64,000 nucleotides of DNA from Brachypterus glaber (lineage: Eukaryota > Arthropoda > Insecta > Coleoptera > Kateretidae), in assembly GCA_958510825.1 (NCBI GenBank), contig OY294046.1, positions 72,797,808 through 72,861,807 on the forward strand, written 5' to 3'. Below, piece after piece: positions 44,061 through 54,817 of this stretch. The position numbers and the translations under genes are program-made. Below the pieces are notes generated by a model, which saw only the letters and a list, made by a program, of their open reading frames with translations, did no database searches and had not been told where the DNA came from. Positions within the stretch are counted from its first letter, which is position 1, and each line of letters starts with the position of its first letter.

Positions 44061-44461
44061 TGAAAATAAAGTTTAGTGCCTTATAGACGGCAAACTATTA
44101 AAATCTATGAAGAAATTGCACTGCTCTACTACAGAATTTTCACAATCAATGCGAAAATCCCTACCAAAATGTCATATAGCTGCTATTTCACGCTTTTTTG
44201 CGATCATCATTGTGCAAACATTAGATGGCGCCACCAATTTGTACGCTCTAGATACAGTTATACTCATTTTTAATAAGTCGGTGCGAAAGCCACCATACCA
44301 ATATATGCTCACTGATGATCGCAAAAATGCGTGAAATAGCAGCTATATGACATTTTGGTAGGAATTTTCTTATTGATTGTGAAAATTCTGTAGTAGAGCA
44401 GTGCAATTTCTTTATAGATTTTAATAGTTTGCTGTCTATAAGGCACTAAACTTTATTTTCA
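44061..44461. repeat. Rep-K, complete 401 bp hairpin element
   Basis: TGAAAATAAAGTTTAGTGCC and its inverse at the right; arms of about 145 bp pair at over 90 percent by eye. The asymmetric centre holds GGCGCCACCAATTTGTACGC. Two overlapping open frames across it are by-products. Confidence 0.85.
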
Positions 44462-44578
44462 ATTATTATTTAACTAGTCATTAAGCTTGTTTTTCACCAG
44501 AAAAAGCTCATATTAAAAGATTTATTTTGTCCGTTAGGGTGCTCCAAAATTTTTCGGGTTTTAGACTTTTATCATCGG

Positions 44579-44650
44579 CAGACCTATTAGGTCTGAAACT
44601 TGGCAAGCAAGCAAGAACTTAAAGTTCTGAATATGCTTGCCAAGTTTCTG
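44579..44650. repeat. two adjacent small hairpins
   Basis: CAGACCTATTAGGTCTG (44579-44595) is followed by GAAACTTGGCAAGCA and its exact inverse TGCTTGCCAAGTTTC (ending 44649). Confidence 0.85.
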
Positions 44651-44822
44651 ACTTGCAGGTATTGGGGCACTAGAAATAAAATCCTGGAAGGACAGACATC
44701 TATATATATATATACCGTGCGATTATAAAGTGCCGAACACTTTTTAATGCAAAACTGACATTAGCGATGAGTAAAATGCAAGAAAGCTGTGTGCGTTTTA
44801 CTGGCCCCCGAGCTGTTGTACG

Positions 44823-45022
44823 NNNNNNNNNNNNNNNNNNNNNNNNNNNNNNNNNNNNNNNNNNNNNNNNNNNNNNNNNNNNNNNNNNNNNNNNNNNNNN
44901 NNNNNNNNNNNNNNNNNNNNNNNNNNNNNNNNNNNNNNNNNNNNNNNNNNNNNNNNNNNNNNNNNNNNNNNNNNNNNNNNNNNNNNNNNNNNNNNNNNNN
45001 NNNNNNNNNNNNNNNNNNNNNN
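44823..45022. other. assembly gap, 200 N
   Basis: Exactly 200 undetermined bases, a conventional placeholder length, so true distance across it is unknown. Open frames spanning it are artefacts. Confidence 0.99.
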
Positions 45023-45577
45023 GGGTTTTTTTTGCAATTTACTCGAAATTGAAGGGTGGACGGCCTAAACTGACTTGAAATTCGTATTCAGCGGGTCGAA
45101 AACATGCCCGTAGATAGGTGGTGCCCGGTGTACAGACAATTTTTATTTTTTTGTGTGCCGGTGTTATTTATTAAGTTATATATAACGATATATCGTGCTT
45201 AAAAAATATGCTTAAAACTACTAATATTATTACCCTCGGTAGTACATGTAGCAAAAAAGTTAACAATATGTTTTATGTTTGTAGAAAACAAAAATAATTA
45301 TTTTATGCACACGTGTGAAAACCGTTCCTGTAGGATATAATTTAAAAACCTGGACGCACAGGATTATTGTGTAATTAAGTACTTTTGCAGCTTTTAAAAC
45401 AAAGAGCTGCCAAACATGTTTACTTTTGAACTTAGCTGTTCGGCGCTCTTTTGATCCGCAACCTTTTCACAATAGCCCCCTTTTGACCCCTTTATAGTCA
45501 AGCATCCTCCATAGGTTATATATTTTTGCTACGAAGTAACTCGGAAATATATTTAAAACGAGGGACTATATTTAAAG
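45023..45577. other. no gene recognised
   Basis: Nothing identified. Confidence 0.4.
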
Positions 45578-45715
45578 AATAGTATATTCTATAACTAGTA
45601 CGGAATAGACAATATTCCGCGCGAGCGAAAAGTTAGTCATACGATCCGGCAGGCGAGTATGACGGTCCCGCGAGCGCGGAATGACTATTCCATACGGGTT
45701 CTAGACTATACTTTT
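45578..45715. repeat. CpG-cored palindrome
   Basis: TAGTATATTCTATAACTAGT, GGAATAG and ATTCCGCGCGAGCG at the left have imperfect inverses CGCGAGCGCGGAAT, CTATTCC and TCTAGACTATACTT at the right. The centre is GC-rich (ACGATCCGGCAGGCGAG). Confidence 0.7.
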
Positions 45716-45739
45716 TCTTCGACTGCAAATATGAAACAC

Positions 45740-46229
45740 TGTATGGCTTTAAATTGCGGACAAGGTTAAAAACAATGTTTTTTGTGACTCGACATTGTAA
45801 ATGCAACAAAACACATATTTTTAAATAAAGCAATTAATGTTATTTAATAATTTTATCAAATCAGTACTTAAAAAAGAATTTTATTTAATTTTAGCACATA
45901 TTTACAAATTATAATGCAAAAATTGAAGGTTATGTCAGATTGTTGTGACACATATCAGGTTTAAATATTTAACAATAGATGGAGCAGTTTTAATTTTTTG
46001 AACTAAATTGATAAAAAACTGGTTAAATATTAAGAAAAACTAATAAACTTTATGTAATTTTGACACAAAACTTTAAATTGCATTAAATTATTCAATGTTT
46101 CATGGTAACATGTGCTCATTCTAATACTTGATAAGGTATATTCATACCGTATCTAGAGCTAGAATGGAATCATTCTGTGTTTGAAAAGTGTGTGTATTTG
46201 ATTACATTCTAAAGCAGTCGTAGAAAAAA
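45740..46229 (+). repeat. Rep-E, copy 2, uninterrupted
   Basis: It shows the empty PLE-3 site (GGTTAAAAACAATGTTTTTTG). It differs from copy 1 by scattered changes and lacks about 65 bp near 46110. Confidence 0.85.
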
Positions 46230-47065
46230 TCTGTTAAAACCTTAATATCGAGTTAGTAGTTTCAATGCTGGTAATAATTTCGTATAAAAAAAATAAATAA
46301 AAAGAAAATACAATATAATACTTTGTATTTGTGTACTTTTTATTTTTACAATTGAGGAGTGTTTGTTTAAAAGGCTCTATAGCCAGAAATATGCTGTTAA
46401 AGTGCATGTATGTACTATCTTTATGAAAGTCAACAATGCCCCGCTCTCCCCTAAATACATTAGTATGAATTATAGGAAACTCAAAACTTGGAGGTAGTTT
46501 TCTGAAAAACAAACATATTTTTGGTTGGTCTTTTTGTATTTTAATTAAACCTGTAGGTTAATTATAATTACAATAATTCTAGAATTTAGATTCTCAATTA
46601 TAAAACTGTTCTAACAATTTTTATAAAAAATTGTTTCTATCTAGAAAAAAAAATATATTAAAGGCCTTTTTTATTGAAGTATTATCTCTTGCCTTCCTAA
46701 AACATATTTGTTTCTTTTATCTGAATCGCGAGCGCTCAATTCTTCTGAATGTCAATATCCGTTCTAAAACTACAGTCTTTAAGAGATATCCAAGGAGGCT
46801 TGCCACTCTTATTACGCGACGTCAGAACCATAGGACCCTAAGTAACAATTTAGTTTATCCAATACATACAGATAATAAGACAATTACCAGCTTTATTTTA
46901 AATAGATAAACTCAATAATAACCCCCGCGTGGCTTTTACTTTATTGAGTGGATAATTATTTATTTTACCCACTCAACTGTCACTTGTCAAATTATTTTCT
47001 TGTAAATGTCATTACAATTTTTAATAAAAATATGAATTCCTAAGCTATTTCTTGGATAAAATCTT
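46230..47065. other. no confident gene
   Basis: A 92-codon open frame at 46631-46909 has a basic C-terminal part (RRLATLITRRQNHRT) vaguely like the spacer before the end of non-LTR ORF2 proteins; too weak to call. GAGTGG..CCACTC (about 46946-46977) is a small inverted repeat. Confidence 0.3.
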
Positions 47066-47180
47066 GTATGGCACTCATGGGTAAACCAATATTGCCCTCT
47101 CGAAAATTAACCTGCTTGGCTGACGCCTCGCAGGTTAATTTTCTCATGGGCAATATCTTACTTTACCCACTAGTACCATA
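47066..47180. repeat. CpG-cored palindrome, about 115 bp
   Basis: GTATGGCACTCATGGGTAAA with inverse TTTACCCACTAGTACCATA; inner ATATTGCC/GGCAATAT and AAAATTAACCTGC/GCAGGTTAATTTT; centre TTGGCTGACGCCTC. Confidence 0.8.
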
Positions 47181-47385
47181 AATAACTATTTCCTACGAAC
47201 TAGTTAGTAATTAGTACTTATTTTCCATCCGTTGCCTATGACAACGGATGGGAAGGGACGATCAGCTGATTTTACATACCTGCTGTCAAAAAATTAGTTA
47301 AAGTCAAACACATAACCTCAAATTCACAAACTAATTTTAAGATAATTTTTGCGTTTTTTTGTTGTTTAGGTATTAGGTCTATGAA

Positions 47386-47527
47386 AAATAGTATACGCAC
47401 CTCGACGCAAACCATTTCAGTGCACATCGAGTGCTTTTTTTACGAGGCGCAGCTGATGACATCATCCAAACGCACTCTCGTGCACTAAAAAGTAGGTTCG
47501 CGTACTCGGTGCGTAATATACTATTTC
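47386..47527. repeat. CpG-cored palindrome, about 142 bp
   Basis: AAATAGTATACGCACC with inverse GGTGCGTAATATACTATTT; inner GCAAACC/GGTTCGC and TCAGTGCAC/GTGCACTAA; centre ACGAGGCGCAGCTGATGA. Confidence 0.7.
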
Positions 47528-48254
47528 TTACGATCCCCTATGAAGATGACATTTAGCACACTCTTTTATTCTTTAGAAAACGGCTTATATGACACTTGTT
47601 TGATATTTTCATATCACACTAGTTTGATATTTAAGTATGTAGGTTTGCCTAATTTTGTTTAAATATTTTCGTTGTAAATTCTACGAATTTGACTCAGCTC
47701 GTTTTATATGCCATTTTCCACCTTTTATTATGGACTTTTTTATGTCTTTTATGTTTTTTAATCCAAATATTTCTGTTTTTCATACGGAGTCTAGCAATTT
47801 GAAAAAAGCTTAATTTGAATGTACTTTAAGACAAATATAAAATATAGCCGGGAGCAAATAATGAAATAAAAATGGTCAGCAGCTCTCCGACTACTATTTT
47901 TGTTAAAAAATATTGCTTGGATCTCGATGGTTCCCTTCTCATGTTTGACTAAAATTCAATTTCTGTTCTTCGGCCAATGTATTGTCTACTATTTAAGAGT
48001 ACCGACACGTATCATCTTCAAAGATTAACCACCCCCAAATCTTAAGAAACCAATTTTCAGCTGCTATTATTTAATGAAACTGCCTGCCAAAAGGATGTGT
48101 TTGTGTTTATTCTTTTCTCTTTTATTACCACTTCGCAAAATCCTTAAAAATACTATCTAAGTGAGAATTTTTAATTAAAATGCTTTAAAAATATACAGTT
48201 ATAGACATAAGTATAGACCGTTGAATCTCGAAATTACATTATCGGATTTGATTG
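47528..48254. other. no gene recognised
   Basis: AT-rich; nothing identified. Confidence 0.4.
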
Positions 48255-48396
48255 TTTGTTTATTTGTTTGTTTCGTACTGTTCTACTTAATTAAGAATCC
48301 TTTAAGTCCAGGACTTGTGTGGGCTAGTAGTAGAGGTAACCATTAGCTTTAACTGATTTTCGAACCAGTTTTAGGGGGTGTCTCTGTTTTCTGTCG
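48255..48396 (-). repeat. SINE-1 3' part
   Basis: CTACTTAATTAAGAATCC, GGACTTGTGTGGGCTAGTAG and CGAACCAGTTTTAG match the SINE body in reverse. The tRNA-like head is missing. Confidence 0.8.
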
Positions 48397-48649
48397 TAAT
48401 ATTAAGTTTTCTAGAAGTTGGCAACGTTGGATTTTGTTTGGACTTTTAAGTAGCCACCTTTACTGTATCAGTTGTTATAATCGTATTTTGATCAGTGGAT
48501 ATTAGGGTGACCCAACAAAATTTAAAATTGAAAAATCTTCAGGTCTCTTCATTGGGTAAGAGTATTATCCATGAATTTTTTCAGAATTTTTGAAAAAAAT
48601 CTAGAGGTAACTCACAGACATTTTTAAATAAGATATGTTTCTTTAGCTT

Positions 48650-49469
48650 CCCTAGTAGAAATTTAAGGTTAGAATAACGTTTTTCTAACGTTAGAAAATT
48701 GTATAAAAGTACGTTTTAAAATATGTGCAAATGTCCCGCTTTTTAACGTTACAATCTAACGTTAGTTACAAACGTTAATCTAACTTTAGATTTTTAAGTT
48801 AGAAATACGTTATAAGTACCTTTAATTTCTAACTTTCGGAGGGCATGGCCAACTAGGAAATTTCTACCTGCATTATTCATATAAATAAATCTTAATATAT
48901 TTTAGTAATCATAATATTTTTAAACATAATTTCGTTACATTTATTTATAAAATAGCCATCTTTTTAGGTGGCCCTAAATATTTTTCGTGTAATATGCTGT
49001 TATACTTCGATAAATATGTTTACCTCTCAGAAAAACTTTATATTTAGTTAGTTAATATTTATTTATACATTCATAATCTTAAAATATGTGTTTAATTCTA
49101 GTACAGTGTTGCCAGACTTACTATAATTTTGATTTTTGGGGGATATTTTTTTAAACTTATAGAAATAATAAATAATTATCAAACCTAGGCACATAGCTGT
49201 CTGAAATGAGTCATTTCTACTATAGCTTATTAGTAGTATTAATAATGGAAATTTAAAAAATATTTAAAGCTAGAATAAGGTTAGAAAAAGGTTACAATTT
49301 AGTTAGGAAACTAACGTTAGATTTATGTATTTTATAACGTTTTTGTCAAACGTTATTTTTTAAGGTTAGATTTATATATTTTATAATGTTTTTGTCAAAC
49401 GTTAGTTTTTAAGGTTAGATTTATATATTTTATAACGTTTGAGACTAAACATAAAAATTTCACTAATCC
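48650..49469. repeat. Swarm-2: block built on the word AACGTTAGA
   Basis: Dense AACGTTAG, TTAGAA and TAACGTT words fill 48660-48840. After an AT-rich middle they return at 49260 and pass into a 49 bp tandem unit (49316-49445). Possible ends are CCCTAGTAGAAATTT and AAATTTCACTAATCC, imperfectly inverted. Confidence 0.6.
49316..49445. repeat. 49 bp tandem repeat, 2.6 copies
   Basis: Units start with GTTAGATTTAT at 49316, 49365 and 49414 and include TTTTGTCAAACGTTA. Confidence 0.9.
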
Positions 49470-49534
49470 AATAAACAAATTTAAGGGGTGAGACCTCCAA
49501 ATTTTTGAATTTGAAATTTTGGTGGGTCACCCTA

Positions 49535-50422
49535 GTGGATATATCCACTATAACGCAAATATATTTGCATTTTAGCTTAATTTATAATAAAACTTCTAGA
49601 ACTTTCCAAAATTTGGGAACAAAATCTTGTCGAACTGCGTAGTTGTAGTATTTGAAAAAAGTTTCGAGTGACTTTTGGCGGGCTTATATTGTAGATATTG
49701 GAACGGTTGAGAATATGGCATAAAGTGAAGCATTAGATTTTCTGACAAATTGAGCTGCATTTGAGTTCCCCTCTCGCATTTTCTGGAATAAGATGGATGA
49801 GGTTAGTTATAAATGTGAAGCTTTTGCGCGATCTGGAAAGATTCCACGTCTGCCGTTTCTTTTATACATAAAGAGTGCCACTTTAATAAGGGGTTAAATG
49901 CTATTTTTGGAGATAAGCGGTTTCTGCATGACAGATATGATATGACTCATACCATACCTCAAAATTACAACAAATTTGAAGCTGGAAGTTGTAAAATAGG
50001 GTGCCTATTTTGTTCCTTTGTTCCAACATATCTGTGCTATATATTGAAAACTACTGTTCATATGAAAAAAAAAACGATAATTTCATTGGATATTTGGATA
50101 TGTTTTTTGTCTTCCTAAATTATTTTTATATAATTATGTACGTATTAGAAGTAATTAACCCACACATATTTTTTTAATAACGTGGTATCGTAAAAAATCG
50201 TTACTTAAATAGTACACTAATAGAAATTTTGTTGTAATATAGGCGCTAACTATATTTTGTAATATCTTTTAACATAAATATGTAATACGATACAACAACC
50301 ATACGATACATGTAGAATTAAGAGGTAAACAACATAAAATACACAAAATTGTAATAAATACAACAAATTTTATTTTATGTAATAGTACTACTACTACTAT
50401 AGTACAATTTGTGGTCTGCGCT
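49535..50422. other. no gene recognised
   Basis: Nothing identified. Confidence 0.4.
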
Positions 50423-51599
50423 TACACGGTGTATTTGAAATAGCGTCGGAAATTTTAACAGATGATTCTACATCATAAAATATGACAAAAAGTTCCTATA
50501 AACATATGTCTAAAAATGCGTCATAAGGGAGCTACGCCCCTTTGAATGTGGCTAAAAAAATCGGTTTTTATTTAATAACTCAGGAACCCTTTGAGATATA
50601 TCAACAAGGTTTTGCACGTCAACTAATCCTACCAAGGCCCGTTTTTATGTGTTATTTTCATGTACTTATTTCAACCAGGGGTGTGGGAAACGGGGAGGGG
50701 CTTATCAGTTTTTTGTCCCAAACTTTTTTCTGTGTAACTTTTTTGCAATATTATTTTTGAAATATGATTCCTCAGGTCAAAATACATAAAAAAGGTACTC
50801 TTGTTGTAATTCTGTAGGATTAACCGTTTTCGAGAAAAATTCATTTGAAGGTGAAATTCCACGGTTCGAGGACGAAAAATTAAATACTAAAAAGTTGAAA
50901 ACCAAAATTTTAATGATGCAGGGCGAATGTACATTAAAAACTAAGAAAAAAACCTCATATACCGGTACTTCCAAAAATCAATCCTAATGGAGCTATGGTC
51001 TCCTAAATATGCACCATTTTTAAAGGGCTATGGTAGCTTTAAAAGCGTTTTTTCGACCTACATGTATGGAAACTTTTTTTCTTAGTTTTTGATGTAGAAT
51101 AACATTGCATCATTAAAATTTTGGTTTTCGACATTTTAGTATTTATTTTTTCGTCCTCGAACCGTGAAATTTCACCTTCAAATGAACTTTTCTCGAAAAC
51201 GGTTAATCCTACATTATTACAACAAGAGTACCTTTTTTATGTATTTTGACCTGAGGATATTTCAAAAATAATATTGCAAAAAAGTTACACAGAAAAAAGT
51301 TTGGGACAAAAAACTGATAAGGCCCCCCCGTTTCGCACACCCCTGGTTTAAATAAGTACGTGAAAATGACATACAAAGATGGGCCTTATTAGGATTAATT
51401 CACGTGCAAAACCTCGTTAACATATCTTAAAGGGTTCCTGAGTTATTAAATAAAAACCGATTTTTTTAGCCAATTTCAAAGGGGCGTAGCTCCCTTATGA
51501 CGCATTTTTAGACATATGTTTATAGGAACTTTTTGTCATATTTTATCATGTAGAATCACCTGTTAAAATTTCCTACGCTATTTTAAATACACCCTGTAT
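50423..51599. mobile_element. FB-4: 1.18 kb near-complete palindrome
   Basis: Ends TACACGGTGTATTTGAAATA and TATTTTAAATACACCCTGTA. The left arm runs to about 50970, the right from about 51062; the arms of about 540 bp pair along their length with scattered differences and a few indels, leaving a loop of about 90 bases. The C-run/G-run at the same arm position (GGGGAGGGG, GGCCCCCCC) and GGGGCGTAGCTCCCTTATGA are landmarks. Open frames in the arms mirror each other and are not genes. Confidence 0.9.
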
Positions 51600-51776
51600 A
51601 TAAGACCATGCTGTTTTGTTAATAACGCCATAATTCTATAGGTTTACTTATGCGATTGTTAATGTGGTTGAGTTTTCGAGTAAGATATCTATATCTTACT
51701 CAAAAATATACATGTTTACATATAATGTATAGGAAAATCTCTATAGAGGTTTTACTATACCTACATATGATGTACT

Positions 51777-51909
51777 GTTAAAATTTTACTAACTGGCACC
51801 TGTGAGCTGAGGCATGGAGAAGAGAAGAGGTAAAAAATATTGTGTGTGTTGTAAAGGCGACTTTGCATCCCAAACATTCCGGCCAGGTGCCAGTTAGTAA
51901 CATTTTAAC
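51777..51909. repeat. 133 bp inverted-repeat element
   Basis: GTTAAAATTTTACTAACTGG then CACCTG pairs with CAGGTGCCAGTTAGTAACAT then TTTAAC. Just downstream (51968-52004) is a smaller hairpin with ACAGTGTACAAAA arms. Upstream, GAGTAAGATAT and its inverse lie at 51678-51701. Confidence 0.8.
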
Positions 51910-52321
51910 ATTACACATGTATGAAAGGATTTTAAAACATTTGTATGGTATTTTCCCATTATTTTTTACAGTGTACAAAACTAATATAGAATTTTGTACA
52001 CTGTTCGTTAATATGTGGGTTTCTTAAAAAATACATCAAAAATTTTTCCCCCTGAAAGTCTATGGCGTTTAACCCCTTATGAAAATTGCATTCTTTACAT
52101 AAAGTATCCGAGACATTCAGTAGGAGTTTTTTTTTGCTTTTTCTTATCGGAGATGTTGTAAAAGTATCATTTCCATCATCGTTCAAAATGGATGCCACCG
52201 TTGATGGATGCTCATCTCTCTAGTTTTGTAATGTTTTGTAAACTCGACAGAGATTTTATCGCAAGAAAAATGGGAAAAATATGATACACCCAACCTTCCC
52301 GATTAAGGGCGGATTCAGAAA

Positions 52322-52441
52322 TGTTTGTTTTAACCTCGTAATCAGGTGTCCCCAGGACTGGTATGGGCTAGTAGTAGAGGGAACCACCGGCTATAACTGA
52401 CTTTCGAACCAGTTTTAAGGGGGAGTCACTCTTTTCCGTCG
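52322..52441 (-). repeat. SINE-1 3' part
   Basis: TAACCTCGTA, GGGCTAGTAGTAGAGGGAAC, CACCGGCTATAACTGAC and TTTCGAACCAGTTTTAAG match the SINE body in reverse; the head is missing. Confidence 0.8.
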
Positions 52442-52772
52442 ACCATTTTAAGACTTGGCGGACAAAAATTGTATTTGTGCCTTACAAACAGTGGTTCGGA
52501 AGGCACTATAAGCAAGTGGTCCACAGAAGGTAGGTAGCGTGAGTGCAAGTGGTACTGTGGTATACCTTCAGTGTAACTTTGCCAACCTTTTGGTATTAAC
52601 ATCTTAACAAAAAAGTAAACCTAAGGAATCTGTCTTTTAATTTATTTTTTTTTGAACTTATATTTTTTTGGTAAACTTTTTTATAAAATAAACTTTAAAA
52701 ATGTATACTTTCTAATATTATTTTCATAGTATGTGCCTTTTGCTAATGTTTATGTTAAAAATTCTTTAAAAA
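52442..52772. other. no gene recognised
   Basis: Nothing identified. Confidence 0.4.
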
Positions 52773-52867
52773 ACACTTAATTCTTAGATTTTAAGCTTTC
52801 ACGGCCATTAAGATATAAAGAACTTTCACTTTCGGGTTTAGACCGTGTTAATGGATTTTCACTTTCC

Positions 52868-52902
52868 GACGTTTCGTCTCTTACTACTAGAGACATCTTC
52901 AG
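52868..52902 (-). ncRNA. hammerhead-ribozyme-like core (PLE-1b)
   Basis: Minus strand: CTGAAGA, T, stem GTCTC/GAGAC with a nine-base loop, GAAACGTC. The cleavage triplet GTC is present. It lies about 40-75 bases after the stop codon, in the terminal region. The extra T before stem II departs from the textbook core. Confidence 0.45.
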
Positions 52903-52945
52903 GGATTAATCTGAAACTAAGTTTCGAATCAACTTGTGTCACTAT

Positions 52946-54010
52946 TTATGACGAGTTGTGGTTATTCACCCGTGACGAGGTTTTTCCTATCAAAGACTTC
53001 CATATTGCAGGTAAGTGGTAACCAGTGTCCCGATTGATATTGTTAGGATGCTTGATGATTTCTATCGATTCCCGTATCTTCCTTGGCATTTTTCTGTTTT
53101 CTGTTAATATTTGTTTTGTTTCAGACAAATTGATTTTATGACCTGTTTCATGTACATGTTCGGCTACTGCCGATAAGGAAATTTGTTTCTTTCTTATATT
53201 GCGCTCATGCTCTTGAAGTCTTGTAGAAATTTTTCTCTTAGTTTCACCTATGTAAACCGTACCACAGGAGCAGGGTATTTTATATACGCCTTCTGAACTC
53301 AGGGGTATTTTGTCTTTTGTTGAAGTCAAACATTGACCTAATTTTTGGTTGGACCGAAATATAGGCTTAATATTTGACTTCTTCAAAAGTTTACCTATTT
53401 TATCCGTGATACCGCTTACATAGGGAAGTATAACTTGTGTCTGTCTGTCATTGTCACTATTGTCCTGTTGTTTGGGTCTGGGATTTCTGTATTTGTATAT
53501 GGTCTTATTAATGTCTTTTTTGGTATAACCGTTCATGGTCAAGGCTTTGGTTAGTTTAAGGAGTTCTGTGTCTAGGGAATTCTTGTCTGAAATCATGAAA
53601 GCCCTATGAACAAGTGAATTAACTACCGAGCGTTTTTGAGAGGGATGGTGATGTGAAAATGCGTTTAGGTATCTGTCAGTGTGGGTTTTCTTCCTGTATA
53701 CCGAGTGTCCTATTGAGCCATTTTCCGTTTTGTAAACCAAAACGTCCAAAAAGGGAAGTGATCCGTTGTTCTCAATTTCCATCGTAAACCGTATAGATTT
53801 ATGTTGGGAATTGAGGTGATTTAGAAAACCTTGAAGGCTTTCCATGCCATGGGGCCAAATAGCATAGACATCGTCTACGTATCTGCGCCAAATTTTAGGT
53901 TTTAATGGAAATGACTCAATAGCTTTTTTCTCGAAGTATTCCATGAAAGCATTGGCCGCAGGGGGTGATAATGGGGATCCCATTGCGGCGCCTGACACTT
54001 GTTCATAGAA
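52946..54010 (-). CDS. Penelope-like reverse transcriptase / GIY-YIG protein, N-terminally truncated
   Basis: 354 intact codons. Penelope-type proteins copy their RNA into DNA using a reverse transcriptase related to telomerase and open the target with a fused GIY-YIG endonuclease. Visible in order: QVSGAAMGSPLSPP (residues 4-17, the motif around the G.P.GSP-like box), RRYVDDVYAIW (42-52, catalytic motif C with the aspartate pair), GSLPFLDVLVYK (83-94, a typical PLE motif after the palm), a basic connector, then GVYKIPCSCGTVYIGE (241-256) with the GVY...YIG signature, a CxC pair, R264 and an AEH..ETGH motif. The first part of the polymerase (motif A and upstream) is missing, so the copy cannot be autonomous. 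The first six codons of the open frame (54011-54028) come from the inverted terminal fragment, not from the gene. It differs from the 60025-61233 copy at only two residues over the shared stretch (K/E in FEKKAIE, T/R in GKTSSR), indicating recent insertion of both. Confidence 0.92.
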   Translation of the reverse strand, partial: FYEQVSGAAMGSPLSPPAANAFMEYFEKKAIESFPLKPKIWRRYVDDVYAIWPHGMESLQGFLNHLNSQHKSIRFTMEIENNGSLPFLDVLVYKTENGSIGHSVYRKKTHTDRYLNAFSHHHPSQKRSVVNSLVHRAFMISDKNSLDTELLKLTKALTMNGYTKKDINKTIYKYRNPRPKQQDNSDNDRQTQVILPYVSGITDKIGKLLKKSNIKPIFRSNQKLGQCLTSTKDKIPLSSEGVYKIPCSCGTVYIGETKRKISTRLQEHERNIRKKQISLSAVAEHVHETGHKINLSETKQILTENRKMPRKIRESIEIIKHPNNINRDTGYHLPAIWKSLIGKTSSRVNNHNSS

Positions 54011-54098
54011 GTGAAAATCCATTAACACGGTCTAAACCCGAAAGTGAAAGTTCTTTACACTTAATTCTATCTATAAACAACATAAACTTTGCCTTTTT

Positions 54099-54817
54099 TA
54101 CATCGGCACTTAGTGCTACTAAGAGTGCCTATGTTTTGAAATCTTCGAAAAGTCAAAATCTTTGACCATGTTTTTACACATTTCTCAACGTTTTAGGCCT
54201 TTCTGAGTCGAAATCAGTAAAATAAAATTTTCGTCCGTCTGTCTGTCTGTCTATAAACTCGATAACTTTATTTCTAAACAAGATATCGACAAGCGGTTTT
54301 TTGCGTATTATTTCTTATCGTATTTCGAAGAGCTGATTAGATTTTGGGGGTAAACGATTGGGGGTAAGTGGGTAAGAATGGGGTAAAACTCCTATTTTAA
54401 GCGTCTTTTCGTTATAATTAAGGCAATTATTATTTTTATTAATTTAGAACTTATATGAAAGATACATTTAAATGGGTCAAAAAATGTTACAAACAACTTT
54501 TTCCTAAAATGCATTGTTTTCGAGATATTGGCGTTTAAAGCAGTAAAACGTTTTTTTAGCACATCTCACTTATTTGTAACCCGATTTCAAAAAATTATAT
54601 TTTAAATGAAAGCTGTTTTTAAGTCCTATAAAAAATGCTATATACGGTTTTTTGCTAGAATATAACGTTTTGGAGATACAGACTTTCAAACTTTAATAAA
54701 TTATGCAGGTGTATTAATGGTTGCCTATTCACGTGATCACACAACTCCTTTTCATAACGTTTCAAATTAGTGCATAGTACCGATGTGTTGACAAGGTGCT
54801 TGCAACTGTTCAGCTGG
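54099..54817 (+). repeat. Rep-A, copy 3
   Basis: It starts TACATCGGCACTTAGTGC, has a GTCTGTCTGTCTG tract (54235-54252) and ends TACCGATGTGTTGACAAGGT. Its last 110 bp (GCAGGTGTATTAATGG, GCCTATTC) match copy 4 rather than copies 1 and 2, so at least two subfamilies exist. Confidence 0.85.

Larger units (their letters stand above)
48502..49534. mobile_element. TIR element, ends TAGGGTGACCCA, holding Swarm-2
   Basis: TAGGGTGACCCAACAAAATTT at the left (first 20 bases counted) recurs inverted as AAATTTTGGTGGGTCACCC at the right. TA at the border and GGGTGACCC suggest a Tc1/mariner- or Mutator-like non-autonomous element; undecided. Most of its length is Swarm-2. Confidence 0.65.
52785..54056 (-). 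mobile_element. PLE-1 copy b: Penelope-like element with 12 bp target duplication
   Basis: ACACTTAATTCT flanks it at 52773-52784 and 54057-54068. On the minus strand the order is: an inverted 46 bp piece of the terminal region (54056-54011), the reverse transcriptase from mid-domain, GIY-YIG, stop, then the terminal region with a hammerhead-like core, ending AAGCTTAAAATCTA. The 5' half of the reverse transcriptase is missing. Confidence 0.92.

Noticed and set aside
44767..45078. Open frames across the N gap
   Set aside because: They consist mainly of undetermined bases.
46631..46909. 92-codon open frame with a basic C-terminus
   Set aside because: Only a faint resemblance to the end of non-LTR ORF2; no WN.LP or FLG motif and no TAA tail follows.
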